Shown here piece by piece: positions 28,771 to 36,155 of a stretch of DNA of 64,000 nt. The notes under the pieces were generated by a model that saw nothing but the letters and a program-made list of their open reading frames with translations, did not search any database and had not been told where the DNA came from. Numbering within the stretch: position 1 is the first letter of the stretch; each line of letters starts with the position of its first letter. A program made the position numbers and the translations under genes. Origin of the DNA: JAOSJT01 sp035362335 (GTDB taxonomy: Bacteria; Bacteroidota; Ignavibacteria; SZUA-365); the NCBI GenBank assembly GCA_035362335.1, contig DAOSDL010000015.1, positions 33,311-97,310 on the forward strand, written 5' to 3'.

Positions 28771-29264
28771 GGGAACACTCCAAGCCGGAATTCCGCCGGC
28801 TGCGGGAAGAGTTCGTTGTCACCACCCCAGGAAAAGCCGCGCTTCTTCGCTTCCACCACAATCGGATGCGATGGAAAGAAGATTGCGCCCGGTTCCTCGC
28901 GTTTGGCGATGTTGGGCGCCATCTGCTTCGCCGGCGTCGATCCGTGGGGATTGAACGGCAGGTTGAACGTGAGGGCCGCGCCATGCGCGTGCATGCCCGG
29001 TCCGGGTGGCACACCCTCCACCGCGGAATCGTAGCACGGCCCGAGGAAACGGATGCAGTGCCAGAGCCCGTACTTGTCGATCCAGTCAATGAATGCCTGT
29101 ATGCCGAATTGTGCCTTTTCGTTGCAACGCAGCTCCCGAAATCCACTGACGGGTGCGGGCAATGTCACCACACCGTCGCGGCTACGCGCTACGTTCGGGG
29201 GTCCGTAGTGCGTCAGCACTTCCGAAGTGCCTTCCGGCACGAAGTATGCGCCGAAATCTTTCAT
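28767..29264 (-). CDS. M15-like endolysin homologue lacking zinc ligands
   Basis: 165 residues, ATG overlapping the holin stop (ATGA). The pattern matches M15 peptidoglycan peptidases: LRCNEKAQFGIQAFIDWI helix, GPCYDS, then MHAHGAALTFN and GFSWGGDNE. In active M15 enzymes the first motif is SxHxxGxAxD; here the His remains but the zinc-binding Asp is Thr. The usual C-terminal DxMHFE is replaced by PQPAEF, losing the last His. The fold is recognisable but catalysis is doubtful. It sits in an endolysin's place after a holin. It may bind wall without cutting, with the lysin at 15987 doing the cutting. Confidence 0.65.
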   Translation of the reverse strand: MKDFGAYFVPEGTSEVLTHYGPPNVARSRDGVVTLPAPVSGFRELRCNEKAQFGIQAFIDWIDKYGLWHCIRFLGPCYDSAVEGVPPGPGMHAHGAALTFNLPFNPHGSTPAKQMAPNIAKREEPGAIFFPSHPIVVEAKKRGFSWGGDNELFPQPAEFRLGVFP

Positions 29265-29695
29265 TTCAGCGTGGTTCGGGGTTCGTGGCTGAGTGCGTAG
29301 CTCGGTAGATACGGCTTCACCACTTCGTAGCAGCCGATGGCGGCAGCACCGAGGATGACGGCAACGATACCCTTCACCCACCAGATTTCGCTGAGCATGA
29401 ACAGATTGGACAGGTCGCCGACAATGACAAGCACGCCCGCGATGATGATGACAAGCACTCGCAAGAGCTTCTTGTCCACGCTCTCAAGGAACCGCGATAG
29501 CACGGATTTGAGTAGCCCCACGATCACGGGTGTGATGACGGGAATGAGCAGCGGGAGAAACTGCTCGGCGAGCTTTCCGATCAGGGATTGCTCGGGGATA
29601 ACGCTCTCCTGCGCGAAAACCGCGAGCATGGGCATGAACAGCAGCACGGCCACGAAGCCGAGCCAGCGCCACGAAGGGATGAATAAAAAGCGCAT
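29261..29695 (-). CDS. Holin-like membrane protein
   Basis: 144 residues with GGAGG 6 nt upstream. Hydrophobic segments lie at about 10-28 (possible signal sequence), 45-65 (LLIPVITPVIVGLLKSVL), 78-100 (LLRVLVIIIAGVLVIVG) and 107-125. A short charged loop and a polar C-terminus follow. It directly precedes and overlaps the endolysin-like gene, so a holin, which permeabilises the inner membrane at lysis, is the natural call. No specific holin family recognised. Confidence 0.65.
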   Translation of the reverse strand: MRFLFIPSWRWLGFVAVLLFMPMLAVFAQESVIPEQSLIGKLAEQFLPLLIPVITPVIVGLLKSVLSRFLESVDKKLLRVLVIIIAGVLVIVGDLSNLFMLSEIWWVKGIVAVILGAAAIGCYEVVKPYLPSYALSHEPRTTLK

Positions 29696-29713
29696 GTGAG
29701 TCCTCCACGGGGT

Positions 29714-30307
29714 TCAGATGACGATGTATAAAATGCCCGCCAGTATGGCGAGCGCCACAGTCCAGGTGGAAAAAGTGCGGTAGGCGTCCCACAAATCACC
29801 CCAAGTGGAGGTTGAGGAAGAGATTTCTTCGTTGTTTGAAAGGACCGCTTGGGGAACGCGCACATTGAGACTGCCAGCCACCAGCGCGAGATAATCGATT
29901 GGCGGGACGCCGTACCGCAGTTTCAGCTTGTCGAATACGATCTGTGTTTGCAGTGGACGCACGTTGCCGTCCTCGTCCACCGTTTCAATGGTGATTTCGC
30001 GGGGCAGGGTTGTGTCCGCCTCCACGTAGAGTGCGCCATACACGCCGATGCTGTCCGCCACGCGGCGCAGCTCCATTTCCCATGCGTCGAGCTTTGCCCG
30101 GCGCTCAGCGAGCGCGCTGCTATCTCCAGGCACCGCATACGGCACCTTTACAATCTGGCCGGGAAGCTCCACCGTCTCCACAACCACCGCCGGCGTCGGA
30201 TGCGGCGGGATAACCACGCTCTTGCGCCCGTATTGGTACGAGAACCAACCCACGGCCACAATCAGGGCGACAATCAGTGCTATTACGATCAGCGTGCTGT
30301 TTTTCAT
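29714..30307 (-). CDS. Bitopic membrane protein in lysis cassette
   Basis: 197 residues from MKNSTLIVIALIV. One transmembrane helix lies at each end (about 5-25 and 175-195), with a polar central domain containing a coiled coil (LAERRAKLDAWEMELRRVADS). No clear ribosome-binding site upstream. Location just before the holin suggests a spanin- or holin-regulator role, but the second C-terminal helix is unlike standard spanins. Function inferred from place only. Confidence 0.6.
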   Translation of the reverse strand: MKNSTLIVIALIVALIVAVGWFSYQYGRKSVVIPPHPTPAVVVETVELPGQIVKVPYAVPGDSSALAERRAKLDAWEMELRRVADSIGVYGALYVEADTTLPREITIETVDEDGNVRPLQTQIVFDKLKLRYGVPPIDYLALVAGSLNVRVPQAVLSNNEEISSSTSTWGDLWDAYRTFSTWTVALAILAGILYIVI

Positions 30308-30371
30308 GGGTATAGGAGCGGGGGGCAGAGACCACGGTGGGACGGGCAAGACAGTCCGTAACCTCCACCCC

Positions 30372-30767
30372 CTACGCAGGTTGTGGTACAAACGGGATCA
30401 TGGCGCGGATCAGCGCTATTTGCGCGTCCGCTGCGGCACGAGACAGTTTGACGATGGTGTCAATGCTTTCGGGAGGAACCGGGATGGATGCGTCGCGGTG
30501 CAGGAACAAAGCAAGCTCTGTATCATCGGCGGCCTGACCACCCAGCAACGGATCGGCATACTTCGACACCGATACCATGCGGATCAGGTCACGATCCATC
30601 CGCACGCGCGCTGCGGTTGGAGCCCATTTCCTCGCCTGGGCAATCGTGCCGGCAATGGACGTGAGCGATGCGCAGAGGGTGTAATAGGGTCCGGGGGATA
30701 CCGTTCCCTCGGGCAGGCGTTCACTCACGCCCTCCACTACCTCGTACCGCATGCTCTCATTTTCCAT
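30372..30767 (-). CDS. Small protein, first gene of the late operon
   Basis: 131 residues, MENESMRYEVVEG. A mixed alpha/beta protein with helix-rich C-terminus (TIVKLSRAAADAQIALIRAM). No membrane segment, no domain recognised. It is the first gene after the AT-rich promoter-like gap at 30768-30860, so it is probably the leader gene of the lysis/head operon. Confidence 0.6.
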   Translation of the reverse strand: MENESMRYEVVEGVSERLPEGTVSPGPYYTLCASLTSIAGTIAQARKWAPTAARVRMDRDLIRMVSVSKYADPLLGGQAADDTELALFLHRDASIPVPPESIDTIVKLSRAAADAQIALIRAMIPFVPQPA

Positions 30768-30779
30768 AACCCGTTGCCC

Positions 30780-30850
30780 GTTAATGTGTTATGGCAAACA
30801 CTTAAAGTTATACGGGAGGGAATATAGCGAATCAGGAATGCGATGTCAAG
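30780..30850 (-). promoter_or_regulatory. Probable late promoter region
   Basis: An AT-rich stretch in otherwise GC-rich DNA directly before the first gene of the minus-strand late operon. It contains the palindrome GTGTTATGGCAAACAC (5-bp arms) and TATAAC/TATATT hexamers on the minus strand. The rest of the 30768-30994 gap holds only the terminator of the next gene. Exact -10/-35 boxes cannot be fixed because the host sigma consensus is unknown. Confidence 0.35.
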
Positions 30851-30936
30851 TGGATACGCGCGGCGCTTCGTGTTTCACGTGAAACAATCTCGCGCATGTT
30901 GTTGCAATGCAATGTGTTACGCTTCGGAGAGGGCAC

Positions 30937-30963
30937 AAAAAAAGGGCCGGATTGCTCCGGCCC
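30937..30963 (-). terminator. Rho-independent terminator of the 61-residue gene
   Basis: On the minus strand an 8-bp perfect stem (GGGCCGGA / TCCGGCCC) with a 4-nt loop is followed by seven T. It closes the small gene at 30995-31180 and separates it from the late operon. Confidence 0.85.
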
Positions 30964-30994
30964 AGCGTCCCGTATGGGAGGGTGGAATCAGTCC

Positions 30995-31180
30995 TCAACG
31001 GGGACGGGACGAAATCCAAGCATCCCGCTTCTCGCGGCACTTCTCGAGTGTCGGCGCCACGCAGGAGAACAATTCGCCGTCTTCGGCTCGGTAGTCGTAC
31101 TGCACAAACTCTTTTCCGCGATGCTCGAACGTCTCATACTGCTCGCGGCCGTTTCCGAGATTGCTGGGATTGAGTGACAT
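30995..31180 (-). CDS. Small unknown protein (61 residues)
   Basis: MSLNPSNLGNGREQYETFEH..., ending RDAWISSRPR, with GGAGG before the ATG. A short polar protein with a strand-strand-helix pattern (GKEFVQYDYRAEDGELFSCV, then TLEKCREKRDAW). It has its own leader and terminator, so it is a single-gene unit. Its leader is a mirror copy of that of the divergent gene at 31320. Function unknown; it could be a regulator or anti-host factor. Confidence 0.65.
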   Translation of the reverse strand: MSLNPSNLGNGREQYETFEHRGKEFVQYDYRAEDGELFSCVAPTLEKCREKRDAWISSRPR

Positions 31181-31322
31181 GACATCCTCCGTTGGTTTGG
31201 TGACTGATTCCAACCCTTCAACGTGCCGTGGATGTGAATGTTCCCGCCTTGGGAACAAATCATTTTCGCGTTAGTTTAACGACGTGGAATCAGTCAACAT
31301 TTTTTCAACGGAGGATGCCATG
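31178..31322. repeat. Mirror-image leader sequences of two divergent genes
   Basis: Both divergent genes have the same 5' leader pattern: GGAATCAGTCA, a 6-9 nt spacer, then CAACGGAGGATG, one base, CATG (start). One copy reads leftwards (31178-31210), the other rightwards (about 31286-31322). Between them lies a short palindrome, CGTTAGTTTAACG. This gives the two genes the same promoter/operator/ribosome-binding layout and suggests common control. Confidence 0.6.
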
Positions 31323-31805
31323 TTGTCGAAAATGAAGCCCCTGCCGCCCACCTTTGAGTACCTGGTGCTCAAATCCTTGGATTACGCAAACGCCTACAAG
31401 ATCATCCACGTGTGGCCTGATGTCGAATCCGTGGAAGACCTCGCTTCGCTGCTGTGGGCCGATGTGCAGAATTACATTGAGCGCCACGGTTTCCCCTCGG
31501 TCGATTTCACCATTGAGGACGTGGAGAAGGCGCTTCGCGAGAAGGTTGAGCATGACCGCGCAGCCGCGGAAGCAGAAGCCAACCGCCCGCCCCTGTACGA
31601 CATCGAGTGCACGGACCCGGTTAACGGAGAGATCGGCTACGTTGTGGTTGGTGGCGGCCCGTTCGAGCACAACGTCGAATGGCCTGCGCGCGACGACACC
31701 GGATTGCCTCGGGCGCGGTACAACACCCCCGAGGAGGCGGAAGCACTCGCGGGCAAGGTGCGCAACACCTTCCCGAATCTGGAATTCCGCGTTGTGCCGG
31801 TGTGA
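31320..31805 (+). CDS. Unknown protein, lone plus-strand gene before the small terminase
   Basis: 161 residues from MLSKMKPLPPTFEYL, chosen over an upstream in-frame ATG because of CAACGGAGG just before it. The N-terminal half is helical and acidic (DVESVEDLASLLWADVQNYI). The C-terminal half looks like a small alpha/beta domain (ECTDPVNGEIGYVVVGGG; NTPEEAEALAGKVRNTFPN). It has its own terminator. Not recognised. Being divergent from the operons around it, it may be expressed in the lysogen. Confidence 0.65.
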   Translation: MLSKMKPLPPTFEYLVLKSLDYANAYKIIHVWPDVESVEDLASLLWADVQNYIERHGFPSVDFTIEDVEKALREKVEHDRAAAEAEANRPPLYDIECTDPVNGEIGYVVVGGGPFEHNVEWPARDDTGLPRARYNTPEEAEALAGKVRNTFPNLEFRVVPV

Positions 31806-31827
31806 TCGGTAATCGGCGATGAATAGG

Positions 31828-31853
31828 AAAGGGCCCAGCAATGGGCCCTTTTT
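31828..31853 (+). terminator. Rho-independent terminator, nearly bidirectional
   Basis: Stem AAAGGGCCC / GGGCCCTTT with a 6-nt loop, followed on the plus strand by a run of T. It ends the plus-strand gene at 31805 and may also stop transcripts coming from the small terminase gene on the other strand. Confidence 0.8.
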
Positions 31854-31924
31854 CATCTCCTGCAAATGATGGGTTAATCCTCCCGCGCGGGGAGATTTTC
31901 GTTGTTGGACATTATGGCAGTAAG

Positions 31925-32635
31925 CTACTGCGATTTTGGCTGTTCGGATTTCGGACGCTTTTCCTGCGTTTTCTTCGCGCTGCTTTGGGCGGCGGACTGG
32001 TCCAATGCAGCTCTCGCGGCATCGGTTTCCGCACCGATTTTGGCCTTGGGGAGCGCGTCCTTTGGGTCGTCGGGCTCCTTGTAGAGGCCATGAATGCGGT
32101 TGACGCGATCCAGAGCGCTTACCTTGTCGTGGAGTTCGATCACGGGGCGGCCCGAGCGGTCCATGTAGACGCGCTTGATGATGCTTGTGTCCATTTCCTC
32201 GAACGGGAGGAAGTCTATCACGTACTCGGGTTTGATGATGGGCTTGCCGTCCTTGGTTGTGCCCACTTCCACCATATGAGTACCGATGTTCCTGATAATG
32301 CGCCGCATATCGGCCCTGGCAATGCTCGCGAGTTCAGCCATGGCCTCATGCGCGCCCATTGCCTGGCGATGCAGCATCAGCTTGCCGAGATATTCAACGC
32401 GCTCCTTTACCGCCGGCTGTTTCAACAGATTCGAGGCGGTGCTCGCTGCGCTCCGTTTGGAGTATCCAGCATCGATCGCGGCTGCGGTACCGCGGTCGCG
32501 TGTGCGTACATGCTTGATATATGCAAGCGCAAACATTTCCCGGTTTTGGTTCACAAGCGGTTCACGCCCAGGATGATTCTCGAGTTCGGGTGGTATGTCG
32601 TTTGCCGCCGGGTCTTTATCGCTGTTGCTGCTCAT
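31925..32635 (-). CDS. terS: Terminase small subunit
   Basis: 236 residues from MSSNSDKDPAAND, with GAGG 7 nt upstream. The helix-turn-helix region NREMFALAYIKHVRTRDRGT, then AIDAGYSKRSAASTASNLL and QPAVKERVEYL, is the hallmark of the terminase_2 small-subunit family, which recognises the packaging site. A central part and a disordered Lys/Gln-rich tail follow. It is separated from the large subunit by the lysis cassette and two divergent genes. Confidence 0.8.
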   Translation of the reverse strand: MSSNSDKDPAANDIPPELENHPGREPLVNQNREMFALAYIKHVRTRDRGTAAAIDAGYSKRSAASTASNLLKQPAVKERVEYLGKLMLHRQAMGAHEAMAELASIARADMRRIIRNIGTHMVEVGTTKDGKPIIKPEYVIDFLPFEEMDTSIIKRVYMDRSGRPVIELHDKVSALDRVNRIHGLYKEPDDPKDALPKAKIGAETDAARAALDQSAAQSSAKKTQEKRPKSEQPKSQ

Positions 32636-32800
32636 GATTTGCCTCGATAGGTGAAAATAAGTTGCCACGGAGGGGCCGCGTTCCTACCGTTCTCCGGCCC
32701 CTTGCCCGGAAAGAGATGTCTCAAGAGGCGCCCTATGCCAAGGGCCTTCCGGTGCTTGCGCAAGCGTGCGCTGCCCGTGGCGAATCGCTTTCATGCCCGG

Positions 32801-32896
32801 TCAGCGTATGGCCGCCGGGCGTGGTGGCATGGTGCTCGGATGTATCTTCGAGCGATTGACTGCTTTCATGTGTCGCATGAGTTCTTCGAGCGTCAA
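32801..32896 (-). CDS. Possible micro-protein, TTG start
   Basis: 31 residues reading LTLEELMRHMKAVNRSKIHP... It has the best ribosome-binding site of the region, AAGGAGGTG, about 9 nt before a TTG. An ATG directly behind the AGGAGGTG, in another frame, is too close to be used well. The 385-nt gap between the small terminase and the gene at 33020 holds nothing else that looks coding. Weakly supported. Confidence 0.3.
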   Translation of the reverse strand: MTLEELMRHMKAVNRSKIHPSTMPPRPAAIR

Positions 32897-33019
32897 GTTT
32901 CATCACCTCCTTGAATGTGGGTTTCCCCCACAACTACATAACCAAGACCGCTGCATATCAGGGCATAGAGATTTGCGCTTCCATACGCCACCAGAGCTAT
33001 CGGTGCACCGCTATAGCGT

Positions 33020-33433
33020 TTACGATTTCTCCCACGGCTCGTGATCGTCGGGCTGATACGGCGGTGCAACAACCCGTTTTCTGAGCACGCGCACAAAATG
33101 ATCTAGAACGTCCGTGCTCCTCCGCAGCATGCTGGCAGTATTCAGCAGTCTGGTCAGAGTGAGACACTCTTTATTGCCGCTGAATACTGCCTCGCGATAC
33201 TTTTTCAGGCTGTCATAATCAAAGCCGAGGGGCGCCAGTGTTTCCAGCACTTCCGACAATTCGAGTACCACGCTGGCAAGGTTGCTGTCGATGCCGGACA
33301 GTACATTTTCGAGATTTCCTAAACTGAGAATGTCATTATCATTGTCGGGGCTGCACGGCTCCGGCGGGCAGGGTTTTTCTCCGCCGATGCCAGTGGTTTT
33401 TCTGATGACCTCATGCGGTGTGAGTTCTTCCAT
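33020..33433 (-). CDS. Unknown helical early protein
   Basis: 137 residues from MEELTPHEVIRKTTGIG, with CAGGAG upstream. An acidic N-terminus with a CPPEPC pair is followed by long amphipathic helices (NLASVVLELSEVLETLAPLG; LTRLLNTASMLRRSTDVLD). No domain recognised. The frame stays open upstream to 33598, but that part reads like non-coding sequence and has no ribosome-binding site. Confidence 0.55.
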   Translation of the reverse strand: MEELTPHEVIRKTTGIGGEKPCPPEPCSPDNDNDILSLGNLENVLSGIDSNLASVVLELSEVLETLAPLGFDYDSLKKYREAVFSGNKECLTLTRLLNTASMLRRSTDVLDHFVRVLRKRVVAPPYQPDDHEPWEKS

Positions 33434-33590
33434 GGCTGTTTCTCCTGTGGGTGTGATATTGATTGCGTGTTTGATGAAATTCATGGCGCAAGAAAAAGTC
33501 GTCATGCGACACGAGATCAACGTTCTTCGGTTCAGCGATACTGGAATCGAACCCCTTTTCAGGTAGTTGATTAACTCGGAATGCGCCGGT

Positions 33591-33797
33591 TCAGCCATCT
33601 TCGTCCTCGTCGGGGAGTTGCGGGTTGTTAATGTGATCCGTCAGGTAGTTGAGTAGCCCGGCCTGAATCAGATGGTCTCCATTCTCATACATCCAGACGA
33701 TGTTCGTATCTGGGTCTTTGTACGCAAGGATAAATGGGCAGTCTCCATCCAGGATGCGGCCAAGCGCATCGAGGACTTCATCCGATAGCGTTGTCAT
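33591..33797 (-). CDS. Small acidic early protein
   Basis: 68 residues (MTTLSDEVLDALGRILDGD...), ATG overlapping the upstream stop (ATGA). Strand-helix pattern with IVWMYENGDHLIQAGLLNYL and a very acidic tail (PDEDEDG). Probably soluble. Function unknown; the overlap supports translation as part of the early operon. Confidence 0.6.
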   Translation of the reverse strand: MTTLSDEVLDALGRILDGDCPFILAYKDPDTNIVWMYENGDHLIQAGLLNYLTDHINNPQLPDEDEDG

Positions 33798-34168
33798 GGC
33801 TCTGTTGCCTGCTCCGCCAAAGGTTCCGTTGGCTGTGTGCCAGCTTCGGGCGGCATCCATCCGTAGTTTTTTTGCAGAATCTCGGCGACGCAGGGATCAA
33901 ATACATCCAGACAGTTTAGATTTTTCTCACCATCTGCTTCTGTGGTTCTTACCTCGATTCCAGTGTATTTGCTTGCACTTACCGAGATGCTCCGAGTGGC
34001 GAATCTTTCGTGCAAAAATCGCGTGCGTTCTTCAAGGCATGGGACACAAATAATCGGGTTTTTCCTAACGAGTTTGTCGTGGGCTCGGGGTTTCCATCTC
34101 ACATATCCACCGCAGTCTGCGCACTTGTCATACTTGTAAACTGAGCCTTCAATCTTTTCCGTATCCAT
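33794..34168 (-). CDS. Zinc-ribbon-like early protein
   Basis: 124 residues from MDTEKIEGSVYKYDK with AGGAGG 7 nt upstream. CADCGG at about 16-21 and CVPC at about 41-44 form a CxxC...CxxC zinc ribbon. The C-terminal half is acidic. Such small zinc proteins are frequent in phage early operons and may bind nucleic acid or host proteins. Not recognised further. Confidence 0.6.
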   Translation of the reverse strand: MDTEKIEGSVYKYDKCADCGGYVRWKPRAHDKLVRKNPIICVPCLEERTRFLHERFATRSISVSASKYTGIEVRTTEADGEKNLNCLDVFDPCVAEILQKNYGWMPPEAGTQPTEPLAEQATEP

Positions 34169-34170
34169 TG

Positions 34171-34506
34171 TCACTCCTCCTGGGTGTGCTGTTGCTTGAG
34201 TTTTTTATACATCTCTCGGTACTCATCGATGCGGCGCTGCTGCACGTACACTCTTTGACAGAGCAACGCGAAGAGCTGATCGTAATACGGTGGATGCCCG
34301 AGCACTTCGAACATGATGGTCACGCGCCGGTCGAGGGTGAAATGTGCGTTGGAGACGCCGCATATCTCCTCAAGGGTGGTCAAGCGGAATGCTGTCTCCG
34401 TCAGCCGGATCGTCCGCTCGGCTTCCTCCAGTCTCGCCTGCAGATGTCGTTGCCGCTCCGTTTTTGCGGCCAGTAGGTTGCGAATCGCCGATTTCCGCAA
34501 TTTCAT
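34171..34506 (-). CDS. Coiled-coil early protein
   Basis: 111 residues from MKLRKSAIRNLLAAK; GGAGGAA 6 nt before the ATG decides this start over one 15 nt upstream. Helical throughout, with a basic coiled coil (TERQRHLQARLEEAERTIRL) and a second helix (QRRIDEYREMYKKLKQQH). It overlaps the upstream gene by 137 nt in another frame. Function unknown. Confidence 0.55.
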   Translation of the reverse strand: MKLRKSAIRNLLAAKTERQRHLQARLEEAERTIRLTETAFRLTTLEEICGVSNAHFTLDRRVTIMFEVLGHPPYYDQLFALLCQRVYVQQRRIDEYREMYKKLKQQHTQEE

Positions 34507-34789
34507 AAACCATTCCTCCATCGTCGAGATTGGATTTTCGGATAATGATGCGGTCCTGCCAGTCGTGCGGCATGAATTCCGCTTCGGATTTGGTGACGGT
34601 GAACTGTGTGGTGTTGGTGCGTCGGGCGAGGCGGTAGAAGCCCATGCGAATGAGAACCAGGTAGTTCTGCAATCGCTCGTGCATGCCGCGGAGACTGTTC
34701 AGCTCCCGCACCCACTTGGTGATGCTTTCGATGTGGTCCCGATTTTGCGATTTGCGCCCGCAGCAGGGACAGTCGATGCCTTGGTTCAT
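34370..34789 (-). CDS. Zinc-finger early protein
   Basis: 139 residues; ATG overlaps the RyR-domain gene stop (ATGA). MNQGIDCPCCGRKSQNRDH gives a CxCC...H zinc site. The middle is alpha/beta (RMGFYRLARRTNTTQFTVTK). The last 45 residues are low-complexity and share their DNA with the start of the next gene. Function unknown. Confidence 0.55.
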   Translation of the reverse strand: MNQGIDCPCCGRKSQNRDHIESITKWVRELNSLRGMHERLQNYLVLIRMGFYRLARRTNTTQFTVTKSEAEFMPHDWQDRIIIRKSNLDDGGMVYEIAEIGDSQPTGRKNGAATTSAGETGGSRADDPADGDSIPLDHP

Positions 34790-35256
34790 TTGGCGCCGTC
34801 CCGTTCCTGCAAGCTCCTCTTCCATTCGATCTCGCTGACGATCTTTGCGAGAGCTTCGTTGGGGTGAATGTCGAACTCGAGCGCGCGCACAACGGCGAGG
34901 AACAGGTGATCCTTCGCGCGCTGCTCGACGGGAAGATGATCGAATGGCACCATGCAGGGGTGCTCGCGTTTTTGGGGATCCTTGACCGGGCCCCAGGTCC
35001 AGCCGTCCTTGATTTTGTCGCGCATCCAGTTGTCGTGCGAATCGGACGGCTTGCTGTCGGGGTGGGCGAGATGGTAGAGGACACCGAATATGGCGCTTTT
35101 CTTCTGCCATTCGGGCGCTTCGTCCCACGGTGGCTGCGAGTTGTCGCCGATGGCCTGACAATAGGCGCGGTTGACTTCGTGCGCCACCATAGCCGTTTTC
35201 AAAAGCTTTCGGCCCATAATGGCGCGACGGATGCGGAGGCGGATTTTCTTGAACAT
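34786..35256 (-). CDS. RyR-domain protein
   Basis: 156 residues from MFKKIRLRIRRAIMG with GGAGAA upstream. The C-terminal part carries the RyR repeat: SHDNWMRDKIKDGWTWGPVK, then KREHPCMVPFDHLPVEQ and KDHLFLAVVRAL. The W-x-x-G-W-x-x-G-P and HPxxVPFDxLP elements are diagnostic. RyR domains occur in phage and bacterial proteins and are thought to bind ligands or proteins; in phages their role is unknown. Basic amphipathic N-terminus. Confidence 0.8.
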   Translation of the reverse strand: MFKKIRLRIRRAIMGRKLLKTAMVAHEVNRAYCQAIGDNSQPPWDEAPEWQKKSAIFGVLYHLAHPDSKPSDSHDNWMRDKIKDGWTWGPVKDPQKREHPCMVPFDHLPVEQRAKDHLFLAVVRALEFDIHPNEALAKIVSEIEWKRSLQERDGAK

Positions 35257-35281
35257 GGCTTCTCCAGTGTGTATGAGTTCA

Positions 35282-35638
35282 TCAGAAAAGGGATTGCTGC
35301 CCGAGTACATCCTCGGTGAACTGCCGTAGCAGCCGGCGGATTTCGTTGCGGATGTAGGGTGACGGGGTCCAATCGTTGTTGATCCAGCGCGGATACCAAG
35401 CATCGCGCATGCGGCGCCAGACATCGCGCGAGAGATGCGACAGGTCGGTGATTTCCACGGCCGCGAGTTTACTCACGATCCACACCTGTGCGCGCGGGTC
35501 GTTCACGTCGCAGGCGCGAAGCATCGATAGCATGCTCGCAACATTGCCGGGCGTAACGCATTCCTCGCCTGGTTCGGCGCCGTAGACCTGCGACGGCGGG
35601 AGGTCGTGATCGGTGGGCGGCGGTGCGTCGTTCGTCAT
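35282..35638 (-). CDS. Unknown early protein
   Basis: 118 residues (MTNDAPPPTDHDLPPSQVYG...). A disordered Pro-rich N-terminus is followed by helices (VASMLSMLRACDV; LSRDVWRRMRDAWYPRWI; IRNEIRRLLRQFTEDVL). No motif recognised. The ATG overlaps the stop of the membrane micro-protein upstream (ATGA). Confidence 0.55.
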   Translation of the reverse strand: MTNDAPPPTDHDLPPSQVYGAEPGEECVTPGNVASMLSMLRACDVNDPRAQVWIVSKLAAVEITDLSHLSRDVWRRMRDAWYPRWINNDWTPSPYIRNEIRRLLRQFTEDVLGQQSLF

Positions 35639-35760
35639 AGCAAACTTGCCACCAGAGCGACAGCACTAAGCACCAGCAGTGCCACCAAATGAATCATTGA
35701 GGACACCACGGCAAAAATGCACCATGTGCGAAACAGCTTATACTCGGTATCAGGATGCAT
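35635..35760 (-). CDS. Membrane micro-protein (41 residues)
   Basis: Reads MHPDTEYKLFRTWCIFAVV, then a continuous hydrophobic stretch to the end (MIHLVALLVLSAVALVASLL). AGAGGTAAG precedes the ATG, and the TGA overlaps the next start (ATGA). One long or two short transmembrane helices. Too short for most gene callers but well placed between two coupled genes. Function unknown. Confidence 0.6.
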   Translation of the reverse strand: MHPDTEYKLFRTWCIFAVVSSMIHLVALLVLSAVALVASLL

Positions 35761-35765
35761 TATTC

Positions 35766-36155
35766 TTACCTCTTGCGGATAATACCATTTATGCGAGTCC
35801 ATCTTTTACCACAATGCTCGCACTTTATCCAGCATGCTATTTCTACCGGGCGATGTGTGTAAATGGTGTCCCGCACCATTCCGATGAATCTATCGTTTGG
35901 TGCATAAAGGACTTCCAGTTGAATGTCCTTTATCGTAGATGAGTCGCGCCCCATCCAATATGTTTCAACTACCGAATGCGTAATGATGAAATTCCCCAAA
36001 GGATTCGCGGCCCTAGCGCTGTCCATCTGCGAGCATGGCACAAACTGTTGTGCGTGCACCGTGCAACAGGTGAATGCTATTGCAACCATGAACATGAGCA
36101 ACCTGAATGTGCACCATACTATTACGTCGATCCATTTACCAATGATGTGTGTCAT
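35766..36155 (-). CDS. Secreted or membrane-anchored protein with C-terminal Cys cluster
   Basis: 129 residues, ATG overlapping the upstream stop (ATGA). The N-terminal hydrophobic segment (about 12-34, WCTFRLLMFMVAIAFTCCTV) ends at AQQ and looks like a signal peptide. The mature part is small and ends CWIKCEHCGKRWTRINGI, a CxxxCxxC group. The DNA is more AT-rich than neighbours. An exported early protein suggests action on the envelope, but no family is recognised. Confidence 0.6.
   Translation of the reverse strand: MTHIIGKWIDVIVWCTFRLLMFMVAIAFTCCTVHAQQFVPCSQMDSARAANPLGNFIITHSVVETYWMGRDSSTIKDIQLEVLYAPNDRFIGMVRDTIYTHRPVEIACWIKCEHCGKRWTRINGIIRKR

Noticed and set aside
33500..33598. A tRNA T-loop-like GGTTCGATTCC with CTGAAAA nearby on the minus strand
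   Set aside because: The T stem has only two or three pairs, no acceptor partner exists, and the anticodon-like loop overlaps the T arm. Treated as chance.
33434..33598. An N-terminal extension of the gene at 33020-33433
   Set aside because: The frame is open but the added residues look non-coding, and the good ribosome-binding site (CAGGAG) lies at the start chosen.
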